In this document: positions 17,825 to 26,085 of the stretch, piece by piece
How the letters are laid out: every line of letters starts with the position of its first letter
Position numbering within the stretch: the first letter of the stretch is position 1
Assembly: GCA_025964625.1 (NCBI GenBank)
Contig: JAOPYL010000124.1
Span: forward strand, 16,925-80,924
Direction of reading: 5' to 3'
DNA from: Actinoallomurus sp.
GTDB taxonomy: Bacteria > Actinomycetota > Actinomycetes > Streptosporangiales > Streptosporangiaceae
Length of the DNA stretch: 64,000 bases
Translations under genes and position numbers: made by a program
Notes under the pieces: generated by a model
The model's database searches: none
Seen by the model: only the letters and a program-made list of their open reading frames with translations
What the model was told of the DNA's origin: nothing

Positions 17825-20062
17825 GTGCGAGTGCGCACCGAGGTCCGGGTCGAGGGAATCGTGCAAGGCGTCGGTTTCCGGCCGTTCGTGCACGGCCTGG
17901 CCACGAGGCTGGGGCTGGCCGGGCTGGTCGGCAACGACGCCGGTGGTGTCTTCATCGAGGTGGAGGGCGACGGCGCGGCGGTCGAACGATTCATGAGCGG
18001 CCTGCGCACCCCGCCTCCGCTCGCCGTCATCGAGCGGATCGTCGCGCGCTCTCTCCCGCCGCGGAGCGGAACGGGCTTCGCCATCGTGGGCAGCGACTCC
18101 ACCGGAGAACGCCGCACTCTCGTCTCCTTCGACTCGGCGACGTGCGACGACTGCCTGCGCGAGTTGCGTGATCCCGCCGACCGGCGGCACGGCTACCCGT
18201 TCATCAACTGCACCAACTGCGGGCCGCGGTTCACGATCGTGACGGACGTGCCCTATGACCGGCCGAACACGACGATGTCCGGTTTCGAGATGTGCGCGGA
18301 CTGCGCCGCCGAATATCTCGATCCGGCCGATCGTCGGTTCCACGCTCAGCCGGTCTGCTGCCCCGCCTGCGGGCCCGGGCTCGTGCTCCGCGGCCGTGAC
18401 GGCGGGGTGCTGCCGGGCGAGCCGATCGTGGCCGCTCGCGGCCTGTTGGAGCAGGGGAAGATCCTGGCGGTGAAGGGGCTGGGCGGCTATCACCTGGCCG
18501 CGACCGCCCGCGATGACCGCGCGGTGGCGGCGCTGCGGTCGCGCAAGCACCGTGAGGACAAGCCGTTCGCCGTGATGGCACCCGACATCGAGACGGCGCG
18601 ACTCCTCGGCGAGATGGACGAGGCCGAGGAAGCACAGCTGAGCGGCGCCGGGCGGCCGATCGTGCTGGTGCGCAGGCAGGCCGAGGCACCACTGGCCCCT
18701 GCCGTCGCGCCGGGCAACAGGTCGATCGGGCTGATGCTGCCCTATACGCCGCTGCACGACCTGCTGGTCGGGGAGCCGCTCGTACTGACCAGCGGGAATG
18801 TCTCCGACGAGCCGATCGCGTACCGGGACGACGATGCCTTCGCCAGGCTCGGCGAGATCGCGGACGCCTTCCTCACGCATGACCGGCCGATCCATGTGCG
18901 GACCGACGACTCGGTCACCCGGGTCTTCCGCGGCCGCGCCCTCCCGGTGCGGCGCTCCCGCGGGTACGTCCCGCGGCCGGTCCCGCTGAGCACCGGCGGC
19001 CGCCCGGTGCTGGCCTGCGGAGCGGAGCTGAAGAACACCTTCTGCCTGGCGAAGGACGGGCGCGCCTTCGTCTCCCACCACATCGGCGACCTGGAGAACT
19101 ACGAGACGCTGCGCGCGTACCGCGAGGGCATCGAGCACTTCGGGCGCCTGTTCGACATCACGCCGTCGGTGATCGCGCACGACCTGCACCCGGAGTATCT
19201 CTCGACGAAGTACGCCCTCGATCAGGACCTGCCGCTGGTCGGCGTGCAGCACCATCACGCGCACATCGCCTCGTGCATGGTGGACAACGGGCGGACCGAA
19301 CCGGTCATCGGCGTGGCCTTCGACGGGACCGGGTACGGCCTGGACGGCACGCTGTGGGGCGGGGAGTTCCTCATCGCCGACCTGGAGGGGTTCGAGCGGG
19401 CCGGGCACCTGCAGCCGGTGCCGCTGCCCGGCGGCACGATGGCGATCAGGGAGCCATGGCGGATGGCGACCGCCTACGGCGTGCCGGCCGATCTGGCGGT
19501 GGCCCGGCGCAACTCCGCGAGCTGGGAGGCCGTCGCCGCTATGGGCCGGAGCGGGGTCAACGCGCCCCCCACCTCGAGCATGGGCCGACTGTTCGACGCC
19601 GTCGCCGCGGTGCTCGGGGTCCGTGACCGGGTGAACTACGAAGGCCAGGCCGCCATCGAACTCGAACAGCGCGCCGACCCGCACGAGCTCGGCGCGTATC
19701 CGATAAGCCTCGGCCCCGATGACCCGGGTGCCGCCGGGACGCCCTTCGTCGTGCCGGGCGCGGAGCTCGTGCGGGCGGTTGTGGCGGACGTACGCGCCGG
19801 CACGGCGGTGCCGGTGATCGCGGCCCGGTTCCACAACGCCGTCGCCGCACTCGTCGTCGCCGGAGCGGTACGCCTGCGGGAGACGACCGGCCTCACGACG
19901 GTCGCCCTGTCCGGCGGGGTCTTCCAGAACCTGCTTCTCCTGGAGCGGACCGTCGCCGGCCTCGAGGCGGAGGCCTTCGAGGTCCTGACCCACCACCAGG
20001 TGCCGCCGAACGACGGCGGCATCAGCCTGGGTCAGGCCGCGGTGGCCTCCGCCCGTTCCTGA
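17825..20062 (+). CDS. hypF: Hydrogenase maturation carbamoyltransferase HypF
   Basis: 745 residues, full length. It makes the CN ligands of the NiFe site by converting carbamoyl phosphate to a thiocarbamate on HypE. Domains in order: acylphosphatase (about 1-90, VRVEGIVQGVGFRPFVHGLA), two zinc fingers (CDDC..CTNCG and CADC..CPACG, about 105-185), a YrdC-like domain (AVKGLGGYHLA onward), and a Kae1-like C-terminal domain with HHHAHIASCMVDN and AFDGTGYGLDGTLWGGEF. The start GTG 17825 precedes the acylphosphatase motif directly; the frame is open upstream but the sequence is not HypF-like. It faces the minus-strand hydrogenase series tail-to-tail, so it is a separate transcript. Confidence 0.95.
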   Translation: MRVRTEVRVEGIVQGVGFRPFVHGLATRLGLAGLVGNDAGGVFIEVEGDGAAVERFMSGLRTPPPLAVIERIVARSLPPRSGTGFAIVGSDSTGERRTLVSFDSATCDDCLRELRDPADRRHGYPFINCTNCGPRFTIVTDVPYDRPNTTMSGFEMCADCAAEYLDPADRRFHAQPVCCPACGPGLVLRGRDGGVLPGEPIVAARGLLEQGKILAVKGLGGYHLAATARDDRAVAALRSRKHREDKPFAVMAPDIETARLLGEMDEAEEAQLSGAGRPIVLVRRQAEAPLAPAVAPGNRSIGLMLPYTPLHDLLVGEPLVLTSGNVSDEPIAYRDDDAFARLGEIADAFLTHDRPIHVRTDDSVTRVFRGRALPVRRSRGYVPRPVPLSTGGRPVLACGAELKNTFCLAKDGRAFVSHHIGDLENYETLRAYREGIEHFGRLFDITPSVIAHDLHPEYLSTKYALDQDLPLVGVQHHHAHIASCMVDNGRTEPVIGVAFDGTGYGLDGTLWGGEFLIADLEGFERAGHLQPVPLPGGTMAIREPWRMATAYGVPADLAVARRNSASWEAVAAMGRSGVNAPPTSSMGRLFDAVAAVLGVRDRVNYEGQAAIELEQRADPHELGAYPISLGPDDPGAAGTPFVVPGAELVRAVVADVRAGTAVPVIAARFHNAVAALVVAGAVRLRETTGLTTVALSGGVFQNLLLLERTVAGLEAEAFEVLTHHQVPPNDGGISLGQAAVASARS

Positions 20063-20091
20063 TGATTCGGCGGACGGCTGCGCCGCCCCGG

Positions 20092-20433
20092 TCACCCGGC
20101 CTGGTCGCCGGGCGGGATGTTCGGGCTGTCCGTGACGGGCGCCTGCGGGTCGACCCCGGTGGCGCTGCCCGGTTCGGACTTGCCATACGGCCGGTCCGTC
20201 TTGCCCTTGGTGCCCTCGGTGGTACGGCCCTCCTCGTCCTCGCTCTCGGCGATGTCCTCGGCTCGGCGAGTCGAACTCTCTCCGACACCCAACGGCGTGT
20301 TCGCCTCGGTGTCGGTCGACTCCACGCCTTGGCGTTCCTCCTCGGAGATGTCACGCCTGGGGCCGGGCTCACCGCCAGTACCTTCGAACGCCTTGTCGGC
20401 ACCTCTGACGGCGGGATCTTCGGGTTCACCCAT
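20092..20433 (-). CDS. Acidic disordered protein at the end of the hyp series
   Basis: 113 residues, start ATG with a perfect AGGAGG 8 bases upstream that overlaps the hypE stop codon, so it is surely translated with hypE. The composition is strongly polar (Asp, Glu, Gly, Ser, Thr, Pro, Arg, Lys) with no hydrophobic core, Cys or membrane segment, so it is probably intrinsically disordered. I do not recognise a family. Its position as last gene of the hydrogenase series suggests a linked role, but such low-complexity proteins are also common stress proteins. The C-terminal part (SATGVDPQAPVTDSPNIPP) is Pro-rich. Confidence 0.75.
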   Translation of the reverse strand: MGEPEDPAVRGADKAFEGTGGEPGPRRDISEEERQGVESTDTEANTPLGVGESSTRRAEDIAESEDEEGRTTEGTKGKTDRPYGKSEPGSATGVDPQAPVTDSPNIPPGDQAG

Positions 20434-20443
20434 GATGACCTCC

Positions 20444-21571
20444 TCAGCAAATGCGGGGCAGGGGGTCGCCGACCAGCAGGTCGACGATTCGAGTACCACC
20501 GAAGGCGGTGCGCAGCAGCACCAGTCCTGGCGGGTCGTCCTTGATCTTGCCGATGACCGAAGCGCCCACGCCCAGTGGATGCGACCGCAGGGTCTTCAGC
20601 GCGGTGTCGGCCACCTCCTCGGAGACGATCGTGACCATGCGGCCCTCACAGGCGACGTACATCGGGTCGATGCCGAGCAGCTCGCAGGCGCCGCGGACGT
20701 CCGGCCGCACCGGGATGGCGTCCTCGTCGACCACCACCGCCACGCCGGCGTCGCCCGCCACCTCATTGAGGATCGTCGCCACCCCGCCGCGCGTCGCGTC
20801 GCGCATCCGGCGAACGCCGTCGCCGCAGGCATCCAGCAACGTCGCGACGAGGCCGTTCAGCGCGGCCGTGTCGGAGACCAGGTCCGCCTCGATGTCGAGC
20901 TCACCTCGCGCGAGCATGATCGTCACGCCGTGCTCACCGATCGGGCCGGAGACCAGCACGACGTCGCCGGGCCGTACGTCCCCGCCGAGCGGACGCCGTA
21001 CGACTCCGACGCCGGCGGTGTTGATGTAGCAGCCGTCGGCCTTGCAGCGCTGGACTAACTTGGTATCACCGGTGACGATCTGCACGCCGGCCGCCTCGGC
21101 CGCGGCCCGCATCGACTGGACGACCCGTTTCAGGTCCGCGACCGGGAAGCCCTCCTCGAGGATGAACCCCGCCGAGAGATGCAGCGGGACGGCCCCGGAG
21201 ACGGCCAGGTCGTTCACGGTGCCGTTGACGGCCAGGTCGCCGATGTCCCCGCCGGGGAAGAACAGCGGCGACACGACGTACGAGTCGGTGGTGAACACCA
21301 TCGACGCGCCGTCGACGCTGAACCGTGCCCCGTCGTCGAGGGGTTCGAGCAGCGGGTTGCGGAAGGCGTCCAGGAAGACCGCCTCGATCAGCGTCTGGGT
21401 CGCCTTGCCACCCGCGCCGTGGGCGAGGGTGATGTTCTCCTCGCGGAGCCGCGGCCGGGCACGCCGGGCCCGCTCGATCCGCTCGAGCACCTGCTCCTCG
21501 CGGGAGGCGATCTCGACGTGCGCGTGCTCGCGCACGGCGGCCTCGGCCCAGTCGGCGGACTGCTCAGCCAC
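20444..21571 (-). CDS. hypE: Hydrogenase maturation protein HypE
   Basis: 375 residues. Carries the thiocarboxamide/thiocyanate on its C-terminal Cys for transfer to the Fe of the active site; the sequence ends in the diagnostic PRIC. The PurM/AIR-synthase fold is shown by ENITLAHGAGGKATQTLI, FTTDSYVVSPLFFPGGDIGDLAVNGTVND and the RDATRGGVATILNE segment. An N-terminal extension of about 40 residues, rich in Glu and Arg, precedes the usual start. The start overlaps the hypD stop by 8 bases; the stop overlaps the next ribosome site. Confidence 0.95.
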   Translation of the reverse strand: MAEQSADWAEAAVREHAHVEIASREEQVLERIERARRARPRLREENITLAHGAGGKATQTLIEAVFLDAFRNPLLEPLDDGARFSVDGASMVFTTDSYVVSPLFFPGGDIGDLAVNGTVNDLAVSGAVPLHLSAGFILEEGFPVADLKRVVQSMRAAAEAAGVQIVTGDTKLVQRCKADGCYINTAGVGVVRRPLGGDVRPGDVVLVSGPIGEHGVTIMLARGELDIEADLVSDTAALNGLVATLLDACGDGVRRMRDATRGGVATILNEVAGDAGVAVVVDEDAIPVRPDVRGACELLGIDPMYVACEGRMVTIVSEEVADTALKTLRSHPLGVGASVIGKIKDDPPGLVLLRTAFGGTRIVDLLVGDPLPRIC

Positions 21572-22694
21572 GGGTCGCCTCCTGGACGCGTTCCCGGGTG
21601 AACCGGCCGAAGTTGTAGTACGCGGCGCAGGCCCCCTCGGAGGAGACCATGCAGGTGCCGATCGGCGTCTCCGGCGTGCAGGCGGTCCCGAATACCTTGC
21701 ACTCCCATGGTTTGAGCACGCCCTTCAGCACCTCACCGCACTGGCACGCCTTCGGGTCGGCGACCCGGCTGCCCGGGATCTCGAAGATCCGCTCGGCGTC
21801 GAAGTCGGCGTAGGCGTCACGGACCCTCAGGGCCGAATGCGAGATGAAGCCCAGCCCTCGCCACTCGAAATAGGGCCGCAGCTGCATGGTCTCATTGATC
21901 ACCTTCAGCGCCTTGACGTTGCCCTCCCACGGCACCACCCGGCCGTACTGGTTCTCCACCTCGGAGCGGCCCTCGGCGAGCTGCTCGAGCAGCATGTGGA
22001 TCGACTGCAGGATGTCCAGCGGCTCGAACCCCGCGACGACCAGAGGCTTGCGGTACTCATTGGCGATGAAGTCGTACGGCCGGCAGCCGATCACCGTCGA
22101 GACGTGGCCGGGGCCGATGAAGCCGTCGAGACGCAGGTCGGGCGAGTCCAGGATGGCCTTGATGGCCGGGATGATCGTCACGTGGTTGCAGAAGATCGAG
22201 AAGTTCGTCAGCCCCTCGGCCTTGGCTCGCAGCACGGTCATCGCGGTGGAGGGCGCGGTGGTCTCGAAGCCGATCGCCATGAAGACGACCTTCTTGTCCG
22301 GGTTCTGCCGCGCGATCTTCAGGGCGTCCAGCGGCGAGTACACCATGCGGATGTCGGCGCCGTTGGCCTTGGAGTCGAAGAACGACCCGCGTCCGCCCGG
22401 CACCCGCATCATGTCCCCGAAGGAGGTCATGATGACGTCCGGCTGTTCGGCGATATGGATGGTGTCGTCCACCCTGCCCATCGGGATCACACAGACCGGA
22501 CACCCCGGGCCGTGCACAAGCGTGATGTTCTCCGGGAGGTAGTCCTCCAGCCCGTGCTTGTAGATCGTGTGCGTGTGCCCGCCGCAGACCTCCATGAACT
22601 TGTACTGCCGACCGGGCTCGCACAGGCTCGCGATGGAGGCGGCTAGGGCCCGCGCCTTCTCCGCGTCCCGGTACTCATCGACGAAACGCATCAT
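21564..22694 (-). CDS. hypD: Hydrogenase maturation protein HypD
   Basis: 376 residues. Iron-sulfur scaffold on which HypC and HypE assemble Fe(CN)2CO. Conserved marks: MEVCGGHTH near residue 35, HGPGCPVCV near 70, and the C-terminal [4Fe-4S] Cys set (CQCGEVLKG, CKVFGTAC, IGTCMVSSEGACAAY). Length is usual. The start ATG overlaps the hypC stop (ATGA). Confidence 0.95.
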   Translation of the reverse strand: MMRFVDEYRDAEKARALAASIASLCEPGRQYKFMEVCGGHTHTIYKHGLEDYLPENITLVHGPGCPVCVIPMGRVDDTIHIAEQPDVIMTSFGDMMRVPGGRGSFFDSKANGADIRMVYSPLDALKIARQNPDKKVVFMAIGFETTAPSTAMTVLRAKAEGLTNFSIFCNHVTIIPAIKAILDSPDLRLDGFIGPGHVSTVIGCRPYDFIANEYRKPLVVAGFEPLDILQSIHMLLEQLAEGRSEVENQYGRVVPWEGNVKALKVINETMQLRPYFEWRGLGFISHSALRVRDAYADFDAERIFEIPGSRVADPKACQCGEVLKGVLKPWECKVFGTACTPETPIGTCMVSSEGACAAYYNFGRFTRERVQEATRG

Positions 22695-22963
22695 TCGATC
22701 CTCGATTCCATCAGTGCCTCGATCTCGTCGGCGTAGGCCTGGCCGATCCCCTCGAGGAAGTCCATCGCGGCCTTGGCCTCGGCCTCGTCGATCTTGGACA
22801 GGGCGAAACCGACGTGGATGAGGATCCAGTCGCCCGGCTGTGGATTGTCGTCGGTGATCAGGCCGATATTGATCGCCCGGCGCACGCCGCTGATGTCGAC
22901 CGTGGCGAGATCAGGCTGATCCTGCAGGATCTCCACGATCTCGCCGGGAATTCCCAGGCACAT
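22691..22963 (-). CDS. hypC: Hydrogenase assembly chaperone HypC
   Basis: 90 residues beginning MCLGIPG, the invariant N-terminal Cys2 motif by which HypC binds the Fe centre and the immature large subunit. The OB-like beta-barrel continues through VRRAINIGLI and PGDWILIHVGFALSKID, followed by a helical tail. GGAGG lies about 9 bases ahead of the start. The start sits inside hypA (53-base overlap), and the stop overlaps the hypD start. Confidence 0.95.
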   Translation of the reverse strand: MCLGIPGEIVEILQDQPDLATVDISGVRRAINIGLITDDNPQPGDWILIHVGFALSKIDEAEAKAAMDFLEGIGQAYADEIEALMESRIE

Positions 22964-23303
22964 CTCGCGCCTCCGCTATCTCGATGGATTCCAGCACCAA
23001 CTCGTTCCCGCCGGTCACGTCCACGTCGTCGCCTCCGCAGGCGGGGCAGACGGCCAGCGGGTCGTGGGTCCCGTCCTGGTGGCCGCATGCGCGGCAGGTG
23101 ATCTGGGCCGGGGTCACGACCACGTCGATGGCCGCCCCCTCGGCCACGGTGCCCTCGGTGACCAGCTGGAATGCCTGGCCCATGGAGGGCTCGACGACGT
23201 GCAGCAGTGCGCCCGCGCGCACCTTCGCCCGGGTGACGGGACGCCCGGCGGCGCGCTTCTCCACCGCCTCGAGGATCGCCTCGGCGAGGCCGACCTCGTG
23301 CAT
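22911..23303 (-). CDS. hypA: Nickel-insertion protein HypA
   Basis: 130 residues. Delivers Ni to the large subunit. Starts MHEVGLAEAIL (His2 is the Ni ligand) and carries the zinc site ITCRACG...AVCPACGG (about residues 73-95). The usual HypA end (LVLESIEIAEA) is reached at about residue 110; the last 20 residues, rich in Arg, Asp and Gly, are read in the overlap with hypC and are probably not conserved. No HypB GTPase gene is next to it, which is unusual. The gene starts 2 bases after the preceding gene's stop. Confidence 0.93.
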   Translation of the reverse strand: MHEVGLAEAILEAVEKRAAGRPVTRAKVRAGALLHVVEPSMGQAFQLVTEGTVAEGAAIDVVVTPAQITCRACGHQDGTHDPLAVCPACGGDDVDVTGGNELVLESIEIAEARDVPGNSRRDRGDPAGSA

Positions 23304-23305
23304 CG

Positions 23306-23569
23306 CTAGTTCACCGTCCTCAGTCGCCTGCGCATGGCCTCGCGGGTCTCCCCGGCGACGGCGCTGCGCACCCGGTCCGCGATGTTGCCATCACCCTCGC
23401 TGACCCGGTTCACGACCTGCTCGGCCATTCCCGTGGCGGAGGAGACGAGGTCGCGGAAATCGTCTGACTCACGGATGTCGTCCCACGCCCGGCGGAGGCG
23501 TTCCAGCGCCTCCGGGCCGGCCTTGGTCCCGAGGACATAACCGACGATGAAACCTGCCAGCGCGCCCAT
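23306..23569 (-). CDS. Small single-pass membrane protein (YtxH-like)
   Basis: 87 residues with an N-terminal glycine-rich hydrophobic stretch, MGALAGFIVGYVLGTKAG, then a charged amphipathic helical tail with repeated Arg and Glu. This resembles YtxH-type membrane-anchored proteins. The second ATG (23569) is preferred over 23575 because AGGAGG sits 7 bases ahead of it and only 1 base ahead of the first. It lies between the 34-aa peptide and hypA and is likely co-expressed with the hydrogenase genes, so it could tether a component to the membrane. The role is not known. Confidence 0.75.
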   Translation of the reverse strand: MGALAGFIVGYVLGTKAGPEALERLRRAWDDIRESDDFRDLVSSATGMAEQVVNRVSEGDGNIADRVRSAVAGETREAMRRRLRTVN

Positions 23570-23648
23570 GGTCATTCCTCCTTCTCCACCGGCCGGATGC
23601 GCACCGTCGCCTCCGGCCGGCCTGCCTGCATTGGGATATTCAGCCTGG

Positions 23649-24206
23649 TCATGTCACATTTCGCTGATCTTCAGGTAGCGGGCGATGTCCGGCAGCGACT
23701 GCACCACCGCGGTGGCCGCTCCCACGAGAATCGCTCCGATGATCAATCGCTTCAGCATCTATCTCCTCCTCGATGAGTTCGCGAACCAGCCGGATGGCGG
23801 GTTCGATGGCAGCTGTGACGGGTGCGCTCAGTTCCATCCCCGGCGAGACGTCCGCGGGCTCACAGCCGACGAGCAGGACCCGCCTCATCTCTCCGCCGAC
23901 CACCCCGACCAGGTCGAGGACGGCGTCGGGCGTCATTCCGTGCGCGTCGATGACGGTCTGCGGCTCGCCCTCCTCCAGCTCGAGGGTGTAGAGGCTGCCC
24001 GGCGGCTCGCCACGAGGGGTGGCGTCCACGAGGATCGTCGTGTCGTAGGCGGACAGCTCGTAGGCGAGGTGGATGCCCCGGATGCCGAAGTCGCCGACGT
24101 CCACGCCGGCCGGCAGGTCCGTCTCCGCCAGCCGGCGGGCGACCTCGACGCCGAACCCGTCATCACCCAGGAAAACGTTGCCGACACCCGCGACCAGGAT
24201 CTTCAT
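23649..24206 (-). CDS. Hydrogenase maturation protease
   Basis: 185 residues as read; HybD/HoxM-type Ni-dependent endopeptidase that trims the C-terminus of the large subunit once Ni is in place. The opening MKILVAGVGNVFLGDDGFGVEV carries the conserved Gly-rich start and a Ni-ligand acid; DATPRGEPPG and the DAHGMTPDAV His follow. Family members are near 150-170 residues, and protein-like sequence fades after RLVRELIEEE. The remaining 30 codons (HRSDSRGSGHRGG...) overlap a separate small gene in another frame. The start overlaps the previous gene's stop (ATGA). The large subunit has a 23-residue tail after its last Cys motif, the substrate for this enzyme. Confidence 0.93.
   Translation of the reverse strand: MKILVAGVGNVFLGDDGFGVEVARRLAETDLPAGVDVGDFGIRGIHLAYELSAYDTTILVDATPRGEPPGSLYTLELEEGEPQTVIDAHGMTPDAVLDLVGVVGGEMRRVLLVGCEPADVSPGMELSAPVTAAIEPAIRLVRELIEEEIDAEAIDHRSDSRGSGHRGGAVAAGHRPLPEDQRNVT
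23654..23758 (-). CDS. 34-residue membrane peptide (DUF6893-like)
   Basis: MLKRLIIGAILVGAATAVV followed by QSLPDIARYLKISEM: a basic N-terminus, one membrane helix and a conserved-looking QSLPDI.RYL tail, the pattern of the tiny DUF6893 proteins of actinomycetes. GAGGAGGAG lies 8 bases ahead of the ATG. The whole gene is nested in the 3' end of the protease gene in a different frame, and the protease's conserved part ends before it. It is too short for standard gene finding and would be missed. Its place in the hydrogenase series suggests a role with the membrane side of the enzyme. Confidence 0.75.
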   Translation of the reverse strand: MLKRLIIGAILVGAATAVVQSLPDIARYLKISEM

Positions 24207-25447
24207 ACCGGCTCCACGTCGTCGGGGGCGAAGTACCAGTAGCGGCCCTGCGCGCGGCGCAGGTCGGTGCCGGGGTCGTCGTCGATGGTCACGGCCAGGT
24301 GCTGTGAGCCGTCGACGTCGAACAGGACGGCCTCGACCGTGGCGATCCGGCCGACGATGAACATGTCCTGGGCGTCGGCGCGGCCGGCCGGGTGGAGGCG
24401 TACCTTGCTGCCCCTGGCGACCCGCGTGCCGGCGACCGTCACGCTGTCGGTCTCGGGCGAGACGGACGCGTCGGCGCCAGGGTCCCACCAGGGCTTCTCG
24501 GTGGTGAAGACGGGCACGTCGTCCTCCCCGGTGTCCCAGCCGCGCCGCGGGCCGGGCGAGCGGATCGCGCCGTGCAGGCGTTCGAGCAGCTCGGGCGGCA
24601 TTGCCTCGACCCGGTCGATGATCTCGGCGGCGCGCGGGTCGGTGGCGCGCGCCTCGCGTTTCTCCTCGTCGGTCAGGGTGAGCGTGCGCAGGCTGAGGAT
24701 CTCGTCGATCTCGGTCGCGTCGAACAGGTCGCCGGGGCTCTCCGGCGCGATCTCCGGCCGGTCGTACAGGATGATCGGCGATGAGAGCATCACGTCGTCG
24801 TCGATCAGCACCGGCCAGGTGTGCAGGCTGTCGCAGCCGTCCACGGCGGGCCGCGCCCACTCGGGCGGATCGAGCAGCGACACGAACCTGCCGCCGGTGA
24901 CGGCGAGCAGCGTGTGCGCCGCGATCAGTGAGTGCCGCAGCGCCTCGGGGCGCTCCTCACCGGTCCACTCGGTGAGGTTCTCCAGCCGCAGCCGCAACCG
25001 GACCAGCCCGTACGGCCCCGGCAGCCGCTCGGCCGCGGCGCTCACCCGTACGTTCAGCGGGTGGCAGGTCCGGGTGACGGCGCCGTCGGTCTCCTGCCCG
25101 CCCGGGATCACGACCTCGTGGACCTGCTCCCCCTCCAGGAGGTCGGCGAGCTGCCAGACGGCGTCGATCTCACGCTCGGACGCCTCGTCGAAGGGCTGGG
25201 CGCCTTCGGCGGTGCGCTCCTGGACATGCAGGAACCGGGAGCGGACGTGCAGGACCTCGCCGCCTTCGATCAGGCACTCGGTCCGGCAGGCGGACGACTC
25301 CTCGGTCGCGGTGAACCCGGGCGGCACGAAGACTCCGAACTGCCAGCGCACCTGGTTCTTGACCGCGCTCGCCCGGTAGGGGTACAGGAGGTACCCCTCG
25401 TAGAGGACGGCGTCCGCGACCTTGCGCGCGATGTCCATGCCCTTCAC
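24203..25447 (-). CDS. Unknown hydrogenase-island protein (414 aa)
   Basis: 414 residues, no signal peptide or membrane helix. The N-terminus reads DIARKVADAVLYEGYLLYPYRASAVKNQVRWQFGVFVPPGF; the C-terminal part has beta-barrel-like blocks (GSKVRLHP, FIVGRIATVEAVLFDVDGSQHLAVTIDD). Equivalent proteins occur in the same slot of actinobacterial type hydrogenase clusters, but I know of no assigned function. The start GTG overlaps the previous stop (GTGA) and an alternative is ATG 25438. The stop overlaps the protease start. A role in assembly or as an accessory factor is inferred from location only. Confidence 0.85.
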   Translation of the reverse strand: MKGMDIARKVADAVLYEGYLLYPYRASAVKNQVRWQFGVFVPPGFTATEESSACRTECLIEGGEVLHVRSRFLHVQERTAEGAQPFDEASEREIDAVWQLADLLEGEQVHEVVIPGGQETDGAVTRTCHPLNVRVSAAAERLPGPYGLVRLRLRLENLTEWTGEERPEALRHSLIAAHTLLAVTGGRFVSLLDPPEWARPAVDGCDSLHTWPVLIDDDVMLSSPIILYDRPEIAPESPGDLFDATEIDEILSLRTLTLTDEEKREARATDPRAAEIIDRVEAMPPELLERLHGAIRSPGPRRGWDTGEDDVPVFTTEKPWWDPGADASVSPETDSVTVAGTRVARGSKVRLHPAGRADAQDMFIVGRIATVEAVLFDVDGSQHLAVTIDDDPGTDLRRAQGRYWYFAPDDVEPV

Positions 25448-26085
25448 GGCTGCGCCTCCCGTGCCCGGGCGAGTAGATCGGCGACGACGTCGTCCCAGCC
25501 GGGGAGGGCCTTGGCCGACTTGTAGCGCTGTAGCTCGGCGAGGGTGTCACGGCGCAGCCGCAGCCAGCCCGAGCCGGGGAAGAAGCGGTCCATCATCTCC
25601 CGCCAGACGACGACGGGCACCCGATACTGGGCCTCGCAGTTCCACGAGACCTGGTCGACGGCGAAGCCCGTCGGGCTCTTCACGAAGACGGTGCCGCTGA
25701 ACAGCAACAGCATCGGGATCTCGCCCTCCTGGAGGAAGGCGAAGTACTTGTTGGCCGCGACCTCGAGGTCGTACGAGCACGGCACCGGCACGTCGACCTC
25801 GGTCGCGCCCGTGAACCCGCGGACCATCACCGCCACCGCGGCGAACTGCAGCGGCTTCAGCGTGTCGCCCCACCGGTCGGTGGTGCCGAAGAGATCGGCC
25901 AGCAGTGGCGTCTCGGTCTCGGAGTAGGTGCGGCGCTGCGGTTCGATGCGGATCTGGCAGCGCAGTGCGATCGCGTTCACCACCGCGCCGCTGGTCTCGG
26001 TGATGCGGAGCCGGAACACCAGCGTGGGTACCGCGGCGTACGGGTCGGGGCGGGCGTCGATGCAGTCGAAGACGAGGTCAGCCAC
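25444..26085 (-). CDS. DUF6084-like hydrogenase-island protein
   Basis: 213 residues, cytoplasmic. The start GTG 26085 has GGAGGAAG 7 bases ahead, and the frame upstream of it reads non-protein-like Arg/Ser-rich sequence. The body is beta-rich (VPTLVFRLRITE, ALRCQIRIEPQRRTY, FTGATEVDVPVPCSYDLEVAANKYF) and ends with WREMMDRFFPGSGWLRLRRDTL, the signature of the DUF6084 proteins that accompany actinobacterial hydrogenases. It overlaps its upstream neighbour by 8 bases and its downstream neighbour by 4. The role is unknown. Confidence 0.85.
   Translation of the reverse strand: MADLVFDCIDARPDPYAAVPTLVFRLRITETSGAVVNAIALRCQIRIEPQRRTYSETETPLLADLFGTTDRWGDTLKPLQFAAVAVMVRGFTGATEVDVPVPCSYDLEVAANKYFAFLQEGEIPMLLLFSGTVFVKSPTGFAVDQVSWNCEAQYRVPVVVWREMMDRFFPGSGWLRLRRDTLAELQRYKSAKALPGWDDVVADLLARAREAQP

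Noticed and set aside
17282..20095. A 937-codon open frame antisense to hypF
   Set aside because: The plus strand carries a complete HypF with all domains; the antisense frame is Arg/Ala/Gly/His-rich shadow translation of a high-GC gene.
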